NCBI GenBank assembly: GCA_046594885.1
Contig: JBKJRD010000014.1
Span: 1 to 64,000 of the forward strand
DNA from: Methylotenera_A sp046594885
GTDB taxonomy: Bacteria > Pseudomonadota > Gammaproteobacteria > Burkholderiales > Methylophilaceae
Direction of reading: 5' to 3'
DNA length: 64,000 nucleotides
The notes below the pieces were generated by a model that worked only from the letters and a program-made list of their open reading frames with translations, did no database searches and was not told the DNA's origin. The position numbers and the translations under genes were made by a program. Positions 43,412 to 52,639 of the stretch are shown here, in pieces (position 1 is the first letter of the stretch; each line of letters starts with the position of its first letter).

Positions 43412-44403
43412 CGCGATGGGCTTTCAGAAGATTCACCAGGACCGTCAGGCACGGGCGTTTTGCCGCGTAACAAGCTGGCTGGATCGCGTTCGGTTTGTTC
43501 ACTTAAGCGTTTTAGCGAAGCGGATAGCGCGTTTAATTCACTTAATAAGCGTTGCACTTCTGGCAAGGTTTCTTGCGTATAGCGCTCTATATTTGCGCCA
43601 ACCGATTCTACGGTTTTGCCCGCACTGGTGCTGGCTGTTGCTGCCGCACTGCCAGCTTTTTCAATAGCAATTGCACTGCGGTTAATCTGCTCAATGGTCA
43701 CACTAAGTTGATCCATGACCGGCGCGATTTTATTCAGCAGCGGGTTCAATTTTTCACTCGCGCGTGCGGTGTTATCGGCGGTGCGGGCTACATTCACAAT
43801 GCTGGCATCAATCAACATTTTGCGTTCAGCAATGGTTTTTGAAATGATAGCGATATCGGCCAATGTGCTTTTAAATGCCTGCTTATTTTCTGCACTTAAT
43901 AAAGAATCAATGGTGCTAGAAGTATTATCCAATTTAGCCAATACGGTGGTGAGCACATTTTCTAGGCGTGTACTAAGCGATGGTTTAGTTTGAATCACTG
44001 GATATTTTTCATCACCAGTAGCAAGCAAGGGCGGCGCTGTGCTTGCGCCACCATCTAATTCTACATAAGCAATGCCAGTTAAACCTTGTGTTTTTAACAC
44101 GGCAAAAGTATCCACTTTAATGGGCGTGCCTGTTTCTATCGCCAACATAATTCTGACAATCTCGGGGTTACTAGTATCGAGTTGAATATCTTTGACTTTA
44201 CCCACATCCACACCGTGATATTTGACAGGCGCGTTTAGGTTAAGTCCCGCAACAGATTCTTCTACAATAGCTAAATACAAATCGTATTGTTTTTGTAGCG
44301 CGCCGCCAGATGCCAACCATAAAATGGTCGCAATCAGTATCGCGCCTAATAACAGTACAAAAGCACCAACAACTGCATAATTTACCTTGGTTTCGATGAT
44401 CAA
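43408..44403 (-). CDS. MlaD/MCE-family substrate-binding protein
   Basis: 331 residues. One N-terminal membrane segment (about 11-30) is followed by an MCE domain (AGLNLNAPVKYHGVDVGKVKDIQLD, GLTGIAYVELDGG). A long helical tail (about 150-320) is expected to form a hexameric needle crossing part of the periplasm. This is the lipid-binding ring of the transporter encoded by the adjacent genes. Confidence 0.93.
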   Translation of the reverse strand: MIIETKVNYAVVGAFVLLLGAILIATILWLASGGALQKQYDLYLAIVEESVAGLNLNAPVKYHGVDVGKVKDIQLDTSNPEIVRIMLAIETGTPIKVDTFAVLKTQGLTGIAYVELDGGASTAPPLLATGDEKYPVIQTKPSLSTRLENVLTTVLAKLDNTSSTIDSLLSAENKQAFKSTLADIAIISKTIAERKMLIDASIVNVARTADNTARASEKLNPLLNKIAPVMDQLSVTIEQINRSAIAIEKAGSAAATASTSAGKTVESVGANIERYTQETLPEVQRLLSELNALSASLKRLSEQTERDPASLLRGKTPVPDGPGESSESPSR

Positions 44404-44446
44404 TCCTTAATCAGTTAACAATAAATAAAAGTGAATTTTAGCCTAA

Positions 44447-45262
44447 TTACGCCGTTTTTTTACTGGTGCCTTGAGCGTGGGCTAATCGACTGCGCGGCCC
44501 ATCAAAAAAAGCTTTAACCATCGGATTATCGCTTTTAGATAGTGCGAGCATCGAATCCACCGCTTGCACTTTGCCATCGCCCAATACTGCCACGCGGTCG
44601 GTCACTTGCCACAACAAATCCAAATCATGCGTAATAATCACAATGGTTAAGCCAAACTGGTCGCGCAATTGTAAAACCAATTCATCTACGCCTGCCGCGC
44701 TCACTGGGTCTAAGCCAGCAGTCGGTTCGTCTAAAAATAATAATTCTGGCTCAAGCGCCATCGCACGTGCCAGCGATGCGCGTTTAATCATGCCGCCACT
44801 GAGTTCTGATGGATATTGCTGGCTGGCTTCTATTTTTAAACCTGTCATGGCTAATTTAATTGCAGCAATTTCATCAATTAAGTTTTCCGATAAATCGGTA
44901 TGTTCGCGCAAAGGCAAGCCCACGTTCTCTTTCACTGTAAGCGAACCGAATAAACCACCATGTTGAAACATGACACCCCAGCGTTTACGCAAACTTAACG
45001 CCTGTTTTTCGTTAATATCTTTTAGCTCAGTGCCCAGCATGCGAATCGAGCCACTGTTGGGTTGATGCAGCAAAATCATCTCGCGTAATAAGGTTGATTT
45101 ACCAGAGCCACTGCCACCAATAATGGCAAAAATTTCCGCTCGGCGCACTTCCAAGTTAATATCGCTATGCACAATTTTTTCGCCAAAACGAGTAGAAACG
45201 TTGCATAGTTCAATGACAATTTCATCAGAATCTGGTGCAGTATTTTTAACTGTTGTTTGCAT
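44447..45262 (-). CDS. MCE/Mla-type lipid transporter ATPase (MlaF-like)
   Basis: 271 residues. Walker A GGSGSGKST, Q-loop MFQHGGLFGSLTV, signature LSGGMIKRASLARAM and Walker B LLFLDEPTAGLDP are complete; the LSGGM variant is typical of MlaF-like ATPases. It energises the STAS-fused permease encoded just upstream (9-base gap). Confidence 0.93.
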   Translation of the reverse strand: MQTTVKNTAPDSDEIVIELCNVSTRFGEKIVHSDINLEVRRAEIFAIIGGSGSGKSTLLREMILLHQPNSGSIRMLGTELKDINEKQALSLRKRWGVMFQHGGLFGSLTVKENVGLPLREHTDLSENLIDEIAAIKLAMTGLKIEASQQYPSELSGGMIKRASLARAMALEPELLFLDEPTAGLDPVSAAGVDELVLQLRDQFGLTIVIITHDLDLLWQVTDRVAVLGDGKVQAVDSMLALSKSDNPMVKAFFDGPRSRLAHAQGTSKKTA

Positions 45263-45271
45263 GTTAAGTCG

Positions 45272-46435
45272 TTACAGATTGAGTAAGCTAAATGCCACCG
45301 AAAATATCGCATCGGCCACAATAACTAAAAAAATGGATTGCACTACACTGCGCGTAGTTTGGCGGCCAACACTATCTGCGCCGCCTTTAGTGCGAAAACC
45401 TTGATAGCAACCCACCATGGCGATAATGACGGCGAAAATGGGTGCTTTGCCCACGCCAACCATAAACGCGGTTGGGCTAACGGCTTTGACGAAACGGTCT
45501 AAAAACTCTACAAAGCCCACATCTAACTGTTGATAAGCCATTAACATACCACCAAAAACGCCGAGTATATCGGCAAATACGGTTAACAAAGGCAGCGCGA
45601 TAAAGAGCGCGATGACTTTTGGAATCACCAGTAATTCTTGCGGATTGATGCCCAGCGTTTGCATGGCGTCAATTTCTTCTGTGACCGCCATGGTGCCAAT
45701 TTGGGCGGCATAAGCAGAGCCTGAACGCCCGGCAATAATAATCGCGGTGATGAGCGGGGCGAATTCGCGCAACATCGACAAACCAACTAAATCGGCCACA
45801 AAAATATTGGCGCCATATTGTTTTAATTGGCCTGCGCCCTGGTAAGCCACAACCACGCCCAATAAAAATGCCAATAGTCCGACGATGGGTATTGCATCAA
45901 AACCTGCGCTGCGGATATTAAACAAAATGGGTCGCCAGCGAATGCGTTGTGGATCTGCAATACTTTTGGCTAATGCAATTGCGGTTTCGCCCACAAAACT
46001 CAGCGCACCCATTAATTGCTGCGCAAATTGCACGGTATTTTTGCCGATACGCTCAACAAAGTTTGGTTGCGGATTTAATGCAGATTTGAGGCTATTTTGC
46101 GGGTTAAGTATTGAATTATTTGCAGGCGCATCTGCTAATTGCATGCGGATAATATCTAACCTTTTTTGAAAAACTGGGGTAAGCTGATGCAGCGCTATTA
46201 CGCTATTTTGTTGCGCACAATCTTGTAATAATTTTTGCAAACACCAAGCGCCTACACTATCTAAACTTTCAATTTTGGCACAATTTGCAATGATATCAGC
46301 GTTGGCTGGTAGCGCAATCAACGCCAGTTGCTGCTCAGTTGCCGTTAAATATTGCGCATCCCAGCGGCCAGATAGCTGCAGCTCTGTAGGGCTAAGCTGC
46401 GTAATCGTTGCTGTTTGCTGAGGTTGATGCGACAT
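45272..46435 (-). CDS. MCE/Mla-type permease with N-terminal STAS domain
   Basis: 387 residues. A STAS domain (about 1-100, CAKIESLDSVGAWCLQKLL) is fused to an MlaE-type permease (about 140-387) with five segments and the family blocks YQGAGQLKQYGANIFVADLVGLSMLREFAPLITAIIIAGRSGSAYAAQIGTM and TLGINPQELLVIPK. In E. coli the STAS part is the separate MlaB; the fusion is common in other proteobacteria. First gene of the four-gene operon. Direction of lipid transport is unknown. Confidence 0.93.
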   Translation of the reverse strand: MSHQPQQTATITQLSPTELQLSGRWDAQYLTATEQQLALIALPANADIIANCAKIESLDSVGAWCLQKLLQDCAQQNSVIALHQLTPVFQKRLDIIRMQLADAPANNSILNPQNSLKSALNPQPNFVERIGKNTVQFAQQLMGALSFVGETAIALAKSIADPQRIRWRPILFNIRSAGFDAIPIVGLLAFLLGVVVAYQGAGQLKQYGANIFVADLVGLSMLREFAPLITAIIIAGRSGSAYAAQIGTMAVTEEIDAMQTLGINPQELLVIPKVIALFIALPLLTVFADILGVFGGMLMAYQQLDVGFVEFLDRFVKAVSPTAFMVGVGKAPIFAVIIAMVGCYQGFRTKGGADSVGRQTTRSVVQSIFLVIVADAIFSVAFSLLNL

Positions 46436-46453
46436 ATTTGTGCTACTGGATAA

Positions 46454-47401
46454 TTACTTAACCATATTTTGTCGTTGATATTCTTTTCGTTTAATCTGCA
46501 TATAATCATCGCGTTCCAATTCATGCAATTGCAGCGCGTATTCTTCTGTGCTATCAAACCAGCCTTGCAGTCTTTTTTCGAGCTGTTTATCAGCAGGTTG
46601 ATTAAGCGATGCTAGATAAGCGTCGATGGTTAAATAGTAACGCATGGTATTGCGCTCAACTACGCCGCGCACGCCTTGAATATAGTCTGGTTGCGCGTTG
46701 CTAGCTGCGTTGACCCGCGTAAATCCGACTTTGTCTTTGCCAATTGTAGCCAAATAACCTTTCATGGCAATGCGTCCTGCTAAACCAAAAGAATACGCGT
46801 AGGTAAAGTGTAAAAAAGTCTGGTTTTTATTGAGCGGCGTGGCTTCTACCACGATGCGATAATCACTGGTACCCAACGGGCCTTCATTGGCCTTCAGTTG
46901 CACCGAAAAATAGTCAGCCGCAGAGGCTATTTGCTGATAATTAAAGGTAGCTTTATAAGTGTCTGCCAATTCTTGATCGTCTTTTTTACCTAAATTTAAA
47001 TGTAGTAAACTGTTATTTTGGCTATTTTCCGCACCACAGTATTTAACATTTAAATGCAAAATCAGCGCATCACACCAATGCGCAGGATTATTTAGCGCAA
47101 CATTCACCATTGAAAATGGATGATCAAGCACTGCGTATATTTCGCCTTTTAACTGCGCTGGCGATTCGGTCGATTGCAGTACAATTGGACGCTTAAACGG
47201 GTTATCCGATAAGGCTTGTGCTAACGATTGATGCTGATTGAGTAATGTGCTTGCCTGAAGATTAGTTTTTGATTGCGCATTATCCGCCGCTACAGCATTG
47301 GCATCAATTAACAATAAAGCCAACAAAATGGCGCATATATTGTGCAGGTAGCGATTGAATGTTGGCTGTTTAAGTATAGTTAACCCGTTAAAAATCGTCA
47401 T
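46454..47401 (-). CDS. Exported protein of unknown function
   Basis: 315 residues from ATG 47401, which has an excellent TAGGAG site. A longer frame to 47521 would overlap the upstream gene and bury the signal peptide (about residues 15-38 of the short form). The mature part is not confidently assigned. It contains one likely disulfide pair (Cys in HWCDAL and KYCGAE), and FHFTYAYSFGLAGRIAMKGYLATIGKDKVGFT resembles a lipid-binding beta-barrel strand pattern. It sits between the PLD-type lipoprotein and the MCE operon, so an envelope-lipid role is plausible. The same strand and a short gap suggest it may be co-transcribed with one of them. Confidence 0.75.
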   Translation of the reverse strand: MTIFNGLTILKQPTFNRYLHNICAILLALLLIDANAVAADNAQSKTNLQASTLLNQHQSLAQALSDNPFKRPIVLQSTESPAQLKGEIYAVLDHPFSMVNVALNNPAHWCDALILHLNVKYCGAENSQNNSLLHLNLGKKDDQELADTYKATFNYQQIASAADYFSVQLKANEGPLGTSDYRIVVEATPLNKNQTFLHFTYAYSFGLAGRIAMKGYLATIGKDKVGFTRVNAASNAQPDYIQGVRGVVERNTMRYYLTIDAYLASLNQPADKQLEKRLQGWFDSTEEYALQLHELERDDYMQIKRKEYQRQNMVK

Positions 47402-47471
47402 TTTACTCCTATAAAAAAAGCATTTAAAAATGTCATTTATTGCTATAAAAACGCAATGATTGCACTCAATA

Positions 47472-48908
47472 TTACAAAAGACGCGCCCATAAACGTGCCG
47501 CCTTTTCTTTAATGCGCGCACTAATTGGCCGTCTGCGCCAATTATTTAGCGTCATTTGGTGCGATACTTGTAAATCCTCATAAAACATACGTTGCATTTG
47601 ATCGCCGAAATCTTGCCCTAATATCACTGCGTTGATTTCTTGGTTATTCACAAAGCTGCGCCAATCCAAATTCGTGGAGCCAATAGTTGACCAAACACCA
47701 TCGATTAACGCTGTTTTGGCATGCAAAATGCCCACTTTATGTTCGTAAATCTGCACACCAGCGCTCAATAGCTCATCGTAATAAGAGCGTGATGCGTAGA
47801 AAACCAAATCCGAATCGGTCTTTTCTGGCAGCAATAATTTAACCGCCACGCCGCGCGCAACGGCGTCTTTTAAAGTAGTCAATAATTGCGGATCAGGCAC
47901 AAAGTAAGCATTGGTTAAATAAACCTGGGTCTCTGCACTATTAATGGCTGAAATTAAAGTCGCATAAATCTGGCTATAGGGCTCATTGGGCGAGCTGCCA
48001 ATAGCACTAACTACCTCTTTGCCTTGGCTGGTTAAAGTTGGAAAATATTGTTTAGGTGCTAAAGCGTCGCCTTTTTGCAATGCCCAAGTCGCCATATACA
48101 TTTTTTGAAACTCAGCGACCACGGGGCCAGTCATTTTTAAATGTGTATCACGCCAAGGCAAGCCTTCGATTTCTGATTTAGCTGCATTTACTTTAGGCGC
48201 CTTCTTTTTAGGGCTGCTTCTTGAGCCGCCAAATGAGCCGCTAGAGCTAGAATATACGCTACTAATGTTAATGCCGCCCACAAACGCAATATTGCCATCT
48301 ATCACCAATAGCTTACGATGGTCGCGCTCATTTAAGTTCCAGCCTTTTCGTAGATTGGCAGGGTTAATCGGGTTAAATTCCAACACATTGATGCCGGTTG
48401 CTCTTAAGGAATCAAAAAATTCTTTTGGCGTGTTGATAGAGCCTACGCTATCGTAAATTAAATTAACTTGTACGCCGCTACTTTGTTTTTGCATCAAGCG
48501 CACAGCGAACTCATGACCTACTTCGTCATCCTCAAAAATAAAAGTTTCCATATTAATATGGTCTTTTGCGTTATCAATCGCGCTTAACATCGCAGCATAA
48601 GTCGCAGGCCCATCGATTAATAAATCCACTTTATTGCCAACAATCAGTGGGCTACCCGCCACTTCGCTAATTAATGCCAAATGCCTGTCAAAAATACTGG
48701 TTTCAACACCATCTTTTTGAATGCGGGCAAGAATTTTTTTGCTTTGCTGTGCGCTCATTGGGCCGCGTGCATTTTCTAATACTGGCGGCTTCGATGATTG
48801 CATCGCCATGTCAGGCACCATAATGGGTATAGAGGTGCAAGCAAACAGTGTTGTAGCGCTTAATACACAAGCCCACCTAAAAAAACGGGCGATATTTGTT
48901 TTTATCAT
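47472..48908 (-). CDS. Phospholipase D / cardiolipin-synthase-like lipoprotein
   Basis: 478 residues from ATG 48908. The frame extends nine codons further, but this start gives a clean signal peptide with lipobox LFAC. Two HKD catalytic motifs, HRKLLVID (with GGINIS) and HAKTALID (with GSTNLDWRS), define an active PLD fold. A Ser/Gly/Lys insertion (about 225-245) is low-complexity. It probably transfers phosphatidyl groups at the outer face of the envelope (ClsC-like cardiolipin synthesis), though phospholipase activity is equally possible. Confidence 0.88.
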   Translation of the reverse strand: MIKTNIARFFRWACVLSATTLFACTSIPIMVPDMAMQSSKPPVLENARGPMSAQQSKKILARIQKDGVETSIFDRHLALISEVAGSPLIVGNKVDLLIDGPATYAAMLSAIDNAKDHINMETFIFEDDEVGHEFAVRLMQKQSSGVQVNLIYDSVGSINTPKEFFDSLRATGINVLEFNPINPANLRKGWNLNERDHRKLLVIDGNIAFVGGINISSVYSSSSGSFGGSRSSPKKKAPKVNAAKSEIEGLPWRDTHLKMTGPVVAEFQKMYMATWALQKGDALAPKQYFPTLTSQGKEVVSAIGSSPNEPYSQIYATLISAINSAETQVYLTNAYFVPDPQLLTTLKDAVARGVAVKLLLPEKTDSDLVFYASRSYYDELLSAGVQIYEHKVGILHAKTALIDGVWSTIGSTNLDWRSFVNNQEINAVILGQDFGDQMQRMFYEDLQVSHQMTLNNWRRRPISARIKEKAARLWARLL

Positions 48909-49217
48909 GGTGCCTAGTATATGAATATCGCGCATTTATGTAACCCAAATAAGCTCAATATAAGCTTTTGGCAAAATATTAGCTATAAAGAAATAATAAT
49001 TTAGTACGGAAACGCACACAGCTAAAAAATGACAGTTAATACAGCTGCAATTTTGTGGGCATTTTTTAGCTTAAACAGTCTATATGTGTGGCTTGATTAC
49101 TGCTTAGAACCTAACTTTTATTAGCATTTGTGCGCTAGCGAACCGATAGCCAGTTTAACTTTCGGTAATGTTTGTTTTATTAAATAGAAAGTGATTTGTG
49201 ATTAAAAGGGGTGAGCG
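48909..49217. other. Non-coding gap with a 12-bp inverted repeat
   Basis: AGCTAAAAAATG (49020-49031) and CATTTTTTAGCT (49070-49081) are exact complements separated by 38 bases. They lie between the divergent PLD lipoprotein and CsbD-like genes. The second arm ends in a T run, so it may terminate or act as an operator. Nothing else seen. Confidence 0.7.
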
Positions 49218-49418
49218 ATGGAATGGAACCAAGTGCGCGAAAATTGGCCGCAATTTCAATATGCTGTTCAGCATGAATGGAGCAGATTGTTAGATTTTCA
49301 ATTAGAAGTAATCGCAGGTGATCGCAATCAACTCATTGCAAAAGTGCAGTTGATGTATCAAATCTCTTTAACTGAAGCGCAGGCGCAGGTTGCAAATTGG
49401 CAGAATTGCAAAACTTAA
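49218..49418 (+). CDS. CsbD-like stress protein
   Basis: 66 residues. MEWNQVRENWPQFQYAVQHEWSRL and DFQLEVIAGDRNQLIAKVQ follow the CsbD pattern (WDxIEGNWKQFKGKVKEKWGKLTDDDL-like). It is a small helical protein often induced by general stress. AAGGGGTGAG before the ATG is a strong ribosome site. It opens a group of small stress-type genes. Confidence 0.85.
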   Translation: MEWNQVRENWPQFQYAVQHEWSRLLDFQLEVIAGDRNQLIAKVQLMYQISLTEAQAQVANWQNCKT

Positions 49419-49505
49419 AGTCTGATGCGCATTTTTATGCGTTTATTTTGTGTTTTTTAGGCATATTTACATTTAAAAAACAATTCATGTTTTGTTGAGA
49501 TAGTG

Positions 49506-49757
49506 ATGATGAAAATTTTAAATCGCGCAAAAACGCACTTTATGCAAAAAAGTGAACACGGTACACATCAGGTTAAATTTGGTAAAGTGAAAGATGTGCA
49601 AGCATCAATTGACGATATTTTAGATGGTGAAAACCATCAAAATAAAGTAGACGCGAACAATTTAACTAGTAATAAGCAGGTGATGAAAAAGCCAGACATA
49701 AACAAACCACGGTCAGGTAAGTTACGCAATATCGTTAAAACACCAGAATCTCATTAA
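49506..49757 (+). CDS. Small basic hypothetical protein
   Basis: 83 residues from ATG 49506 (a GTG precedes it and another ATG follows). Not recognised. It is hydrophilic and Lys/Asn/His-rich with no membrane segment, e.g. VKFGKVKDVQASIDDILDG in the middle and a basic Lys-Pro-rich tail. It lies 85 bases after the CsbD-like gene and 80 before the DUF1269-like gene, same strand. Probably expressed, but function unknown. Confidence 0.55.
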   Translation: MMKILNRAKTHFMQKSEHGTHQVKFGKVKDVQASIDDILDGENHQNKVDANNLTSNKQVMKKPDINKPRSGKLRNIVKTPESH

Positions 49758-49838
49758 GCCTGAATAATATAAAGTGATATACTCATTTCACTGTTGCATT
49801 ACTTTATGCGACACAAAACCAGAAAAGGGTGCATCATC

Positions 49839-50336
49839 ATGCATTTAAAATTACGCTATTTGCTGCCCAATATTAAAGTAGCTCATCAAGCAAACGATGC
49901 AATGTTATTAGCAAAGGTTGAACCTAGACATGTTAGTTTTTTAGCGAACGAGAATATAGATTTAGGTGATTTGCAGCCAGCCAGCACGATTGAGGCGACT
50001 AATACCTTGCATGAAGGCATGAAAGGCATATTGATGGGCGCTGGGTTGGGGTTGCTTGGTGGTTTATATGTGCTTTATTTTCCTGTTTGGTTTACGGATT
50101 CGCCGGTATGGTTTACTGATGCAAGTTGGTATGTAATATTGGGTGTGACCATGTTACTAGGTGCAGTAGCAGCAGCATTTGGCGCAGCATTGCTAGGGTT
50201 TAATATTCACAATACAGATTTACAGCGCTACCAAAAAAGAATTGATGATGGCGCAATTTTAATGATTGTTTCAGTGCCGTTTAATCGCGCGAAAGAAATC
50301 CGCAAAATAGTTAGCAAGCTACATTTGAAATTTTAA
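49839..50336 (+). CDS. DUF1269-like membrane protein
   Basis: 165 residues from ATG 49839, chosen because AAAAGGG lies upstream and the family begins here with a LRYLLPN-like block. The N-terminal part (MLLAKVEPRHVSFLANENIDLGDL) is a soluble domain typical of the family. Two membrane segments follow (about 65-85 and 105-130), with an internal duplication VWFTDSPVWFTD in the loop. The C-terminal VSVPFNRAKEIRKIV is also typical. Relatives occur in stress clusters; biochemical function unknown. Confidence 0.75.
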   Translation: MHLKLRYLLPNIKVAHQANDAMLLAKVEPRHVSFLANENIDLGDLQPASTIEATNTLHEGMKGILMGAGLGLLGGLYVLYFPVWFTDSPVWFTDASWYVILGVTMLLGAVAAAFGAALLGFNIHNTDLQRYQKRIDDGAILMIVSVPFNRAKEIRKIVSKLHLKF

Positions 50337-50762
50337 TGTTTATTAAGCCTAATTGCTGGTTGCAAATTCTTCATAGCTAACAATTGTTTTGCAGATCAAC
50401 AATTAATCTGCAAATTTTCAAGCGCTTAGTGGATGGCAAAAAAGTATTATTAGGCTTCTTCACAATCTTTTTTTTAAGAGTTCTAGTTGTGTTTGATTTG
50501 GACACCATCATCAATCACCTTTAACTTAAGGCTATTGCCCATATTAATTAAAATCATGATTTTTGCTGATAATGTACGTTAAAACTAGGTAACAATTTAT
50601 TTAATTTGTTAATCACAACATTCGTTTTAATGACAACTTTTTGCTTAGATATGAGTGTTAAGAGTCTAAATTTTAACAAGCCATCTTTAGTGCGATAACG
50701 TACAGAGTTAATCAGCCTGTAGAGCGTAAAGTTGGGTTCCTACTAATCTAAAGAGATATACC
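50337..50762. other. Non-coding gap between DUF1269-like and lipoprotein genes
   Basis: About 425 AT-rich bases. They contain the terminator at 50388-50419 and GTGTTAAGA (50655-50663), one base off the recurring motif. The ribosome site for the lipoprotein (AAAGAGA) ends the gap. No gene seen. Confidence 0.7.
50388..50419 (+). terminator. Terminator after the DUF1269-like gene
   Basis: TTTGCAGAT and ATCTGCAAA pair perfectly (9 bp) round a 9-base loop, followed by TTTTC, about 50 bases past the stop. Confidence 0.7.
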
Positions 50763-50990
50763 ATGAATAAATTAATGTTAAGTGCTACCGTAATTGCATT
50801 ATTAACCCTGAGCGCTTGCGACAAGCCAACAGTGGTTAACGTGCCAGCTGAAACTGTTGTAGTGCCAGTTCCAGGACCAGCAGGCCCTGCAGGCGCAGAC
50901 GGCGAAGCTGGCCAATCTGGCGCAAAAGGTGAAACAGGTGGTGATACAACCATCATTGTTGCACCAGAAGAAACACCAACAACACCATAA
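50763..50990 (+). CDS. Small collagen-like lipoprotein
   Basis: 75 residues. A signal peptide with lipobox LSAC (Cys about 19) is followed by a Val/Pro-rich spacer and then eight or so Gly-X-Y triplets (GPAGPAGADGEAGQSGAKGETGG), and an acidic Pro/Thr tail. Gly-X-Y runs form collagen-type triple helices in other bacterial surface proteins; here the run is short. It is probably an outer-membrane-anchored fibre or spacer. Same strand and close to the DUF3309 gene. Confidence 0.8.
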   Translation: MNKLMLSATVIALLTLSACDKPTVVNVPAETVVVPVPGPAGPAGADGEAGQSGAKGETGGDTTIIVAPEETPTTP

Positions 50991-51053
50991 TAATGGCAGC
51001 CTAATTCAGTCATATTTTTATCGTCAATTTTAATTCTGTTCAAGGGGAACATC

Positions 51054-51212
51054 ATGGGTTTAAGTACAATCGTTATAATTGTGTTGGTTTTAATATTAAT
51101 AGGTGCATTACCAAGCTGGGGCCACAGTAAAAACTGGGGTTACGGGCCAAGTGGTGGCATCGGTTTAGTATTGGTAATATTGATCGTTTTATTATTAATG
51201 GGTCGCATATGA
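51054..51212 (+). CDS. DUF3309-family mini membrane protein
   Basis: 52 residues. Two hydrophobic stretches flank the invariant family core LPSWGHSKNWGYGPSGG; the end is LLLMGRI. The family is widespread in proteobacteria and has no known function. CAAGGGGAA is a strong ribosome site. Its stop overlaps the next gene's start (ATGA), so the two are translationally coupled. Confidence 0.88.
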   Translation: MGLSTIVIIVLVLILIGALPSWGHSKNWGYGPSGGIGLVLVILIVLLLMGRI

Positions 51213-52573
51213 TAGAAAAAACAAACACCGCGTTAGATAATCGTCTGTCTGAATTTAACGCGCTGTGTTTGACAGTATTATTGTTTGGGGCATTGTTTTT
51301 TCTAGCTGCTTGTGGCGAAGTGGCTAGATTGCCTGCTTCTGCAGGTGTTGGTACAAACCCTGTTTTACCAGCACCTAACAAAGCACTTATTCCCACAGTC
51401 AATATTGCGCCAGCAAAGGGTTGGCCAGAAAAAACGCTGCCAACTGCTGTTACTGGCACGCGCGTAGCGGCTTTTGCAAAAGATTTAGACCATCCGCGCT
51501 GGATCACCGTATTGCCCAATGGAGATGTGCTAGTTGCGGAAACTAACGCGCCACCAAAACCTGAGGGTGCCAGTGGAGGAATAAGAGGCTGGGTAATGGG
51601 TTTGGTGATGAAGCGTGCTGGTGCTGGCGTGCCAAGTGCAAACCGCATTACCCTGTTACGTGATGCAGATGGCGATGGCGTGGCAGATGTACGGCTAGCG
51701 TTTTTAGAGGGCTTATCTTCACCTTTTGGTATGTCATTGATTGGTAACCACTTTTATGTAGCCAATGCCGATGCGATTGTGCGATTTAATTATGCAGAAG
51801 GCGCTAAGCAAATAGATCAACCAGGTGAAAAAATGATTGATTTGCCTAGCGGCATTAATCATCATTGGACTAAAAACATGATTGCAAATGCCGATGGAAG
51901 CAAGCTGTATGTTACTGTGGGTTCAAATAGTAATGTTGCAGAAAATGGCATGGACATTGAGTTTGAACGTGCTGCAATTTGGGAAGTAGATGTAAAAACG
52001 GGACAGCATCGTATTTTTGCTTCGGGTTTGCGTAACCCAAACGGTTTAGCTTGGGAAAATAAATCCAAAACTTTATTTACAGTGGTGAATGAGCGCGATG
52101 AAATTGGTAGCGATTTGGTGCCCGATTATTTAACTTCGGTTAAAGAGGGTGCGTTTTATGGCTGGCCTTACAGCTATTATGGCCAAAATGTAGATGCGCG
52201 TGTGCAACCACAACAGCCAGATTTGGTGGCAAGTGCAGTGGTGCCTGATTATGCTTTGGGCGCACACACCGCATCATTAGGCCTTGCTGCATCTACTGGC
52301 AATACCTTGCCAGAACAATTTGCCAATGGCATGTTTGTAGGCCAACACGGTTCATGGAATCGTAAACCGCTGAGTGGCTATAAAGTGATTTTTGTTCCGT
52401 TTACAAATGGCAAGCCTACAGGTGCGCCAATTGACGTGTTAACAGGCTTTGTGAGTAAAGAAGGCAATGCTTATGGCAGGCCAGTGGGTGTTGCGCTAGA
52501 TAAAAGTGGCGCTTTGTTGGTAGCCGATGATGTGGGCAATACGATTTGGCGCGTCACGGCGAGTACGCCCTAG
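51209..52573 (+). CDS. Sorbosone-dehydrogenase-like propeller lipoprotein
   Basis: 454 residues. The signal peptide ends in the lipobox FLAAC (Cys about 35). A six-bladed propeller of the soluble glucose/sorbosone dehydrogenase family follows: HPRWITVLPNGDVLVAETN, GLSSPFGM, FASGLRNPNGLAW, NERDEIGSDLVPDYLTSV with FYGWPYSYYG, and GQHGSWNRKPLSGYKV. Members use PQQ, and methylotrophs usually make PQQ, so oxidation of a sugar or alcohol in the periplasm is plausible; substrate unknown. It is coupled to the DUF3309 gene. Confidence 0.87.
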   Translation: MIEKTNTALDNRLSEFNALCLTVLLFGALFFLAACGEVARLPASAGVGTNPVLPAPNKALIPTVNIAPAKGWPEKTLPTAVTGTRVAAFAKDLDHPRWITVLPNGDVLVAETNAPPKPEGASGGIRGWVMGLVMKRAGAGVPSANRITLLRDADGDGVADVRLAFLEGLSSPFGMSLIGNHFYVANADAIVRFNYAEGAKQIDQPGEKMIDLPSGINHHWTKNMIANADGSKLYVTVGSNSNVAENGMDIEFERAAIWEVDVKTGQHRIFASGLRNPNGLAWENKSKTLFTVVNERDEIGSDLVPDYLTSVKEGAFYGWPYSYYGQNVDARVQPQQPDLVASAVVPDYALGAHTASLGLAASTGNTLPEQFANGMFVGQHGSWNRKPLSGYKVIFVPFTNGKPTGAPIDVLTGFVSKEGNAYGRPVGVALDKSGALLVADDVGNTIWRVTASTP

Positions 52574-52639
52574 ATTACTTTTTTTGCTATAAAATACAGT
52601 TAGGTTGCGTGAATATCGATTAATCTTAACGGAAAAATA

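Noticed and set aside
51073..51648. 191-codon minus-strand frame over DUF3309 and the sorbosone-type gene
   Set aside because: Antisense shadow of two recognisable, coupled genes.
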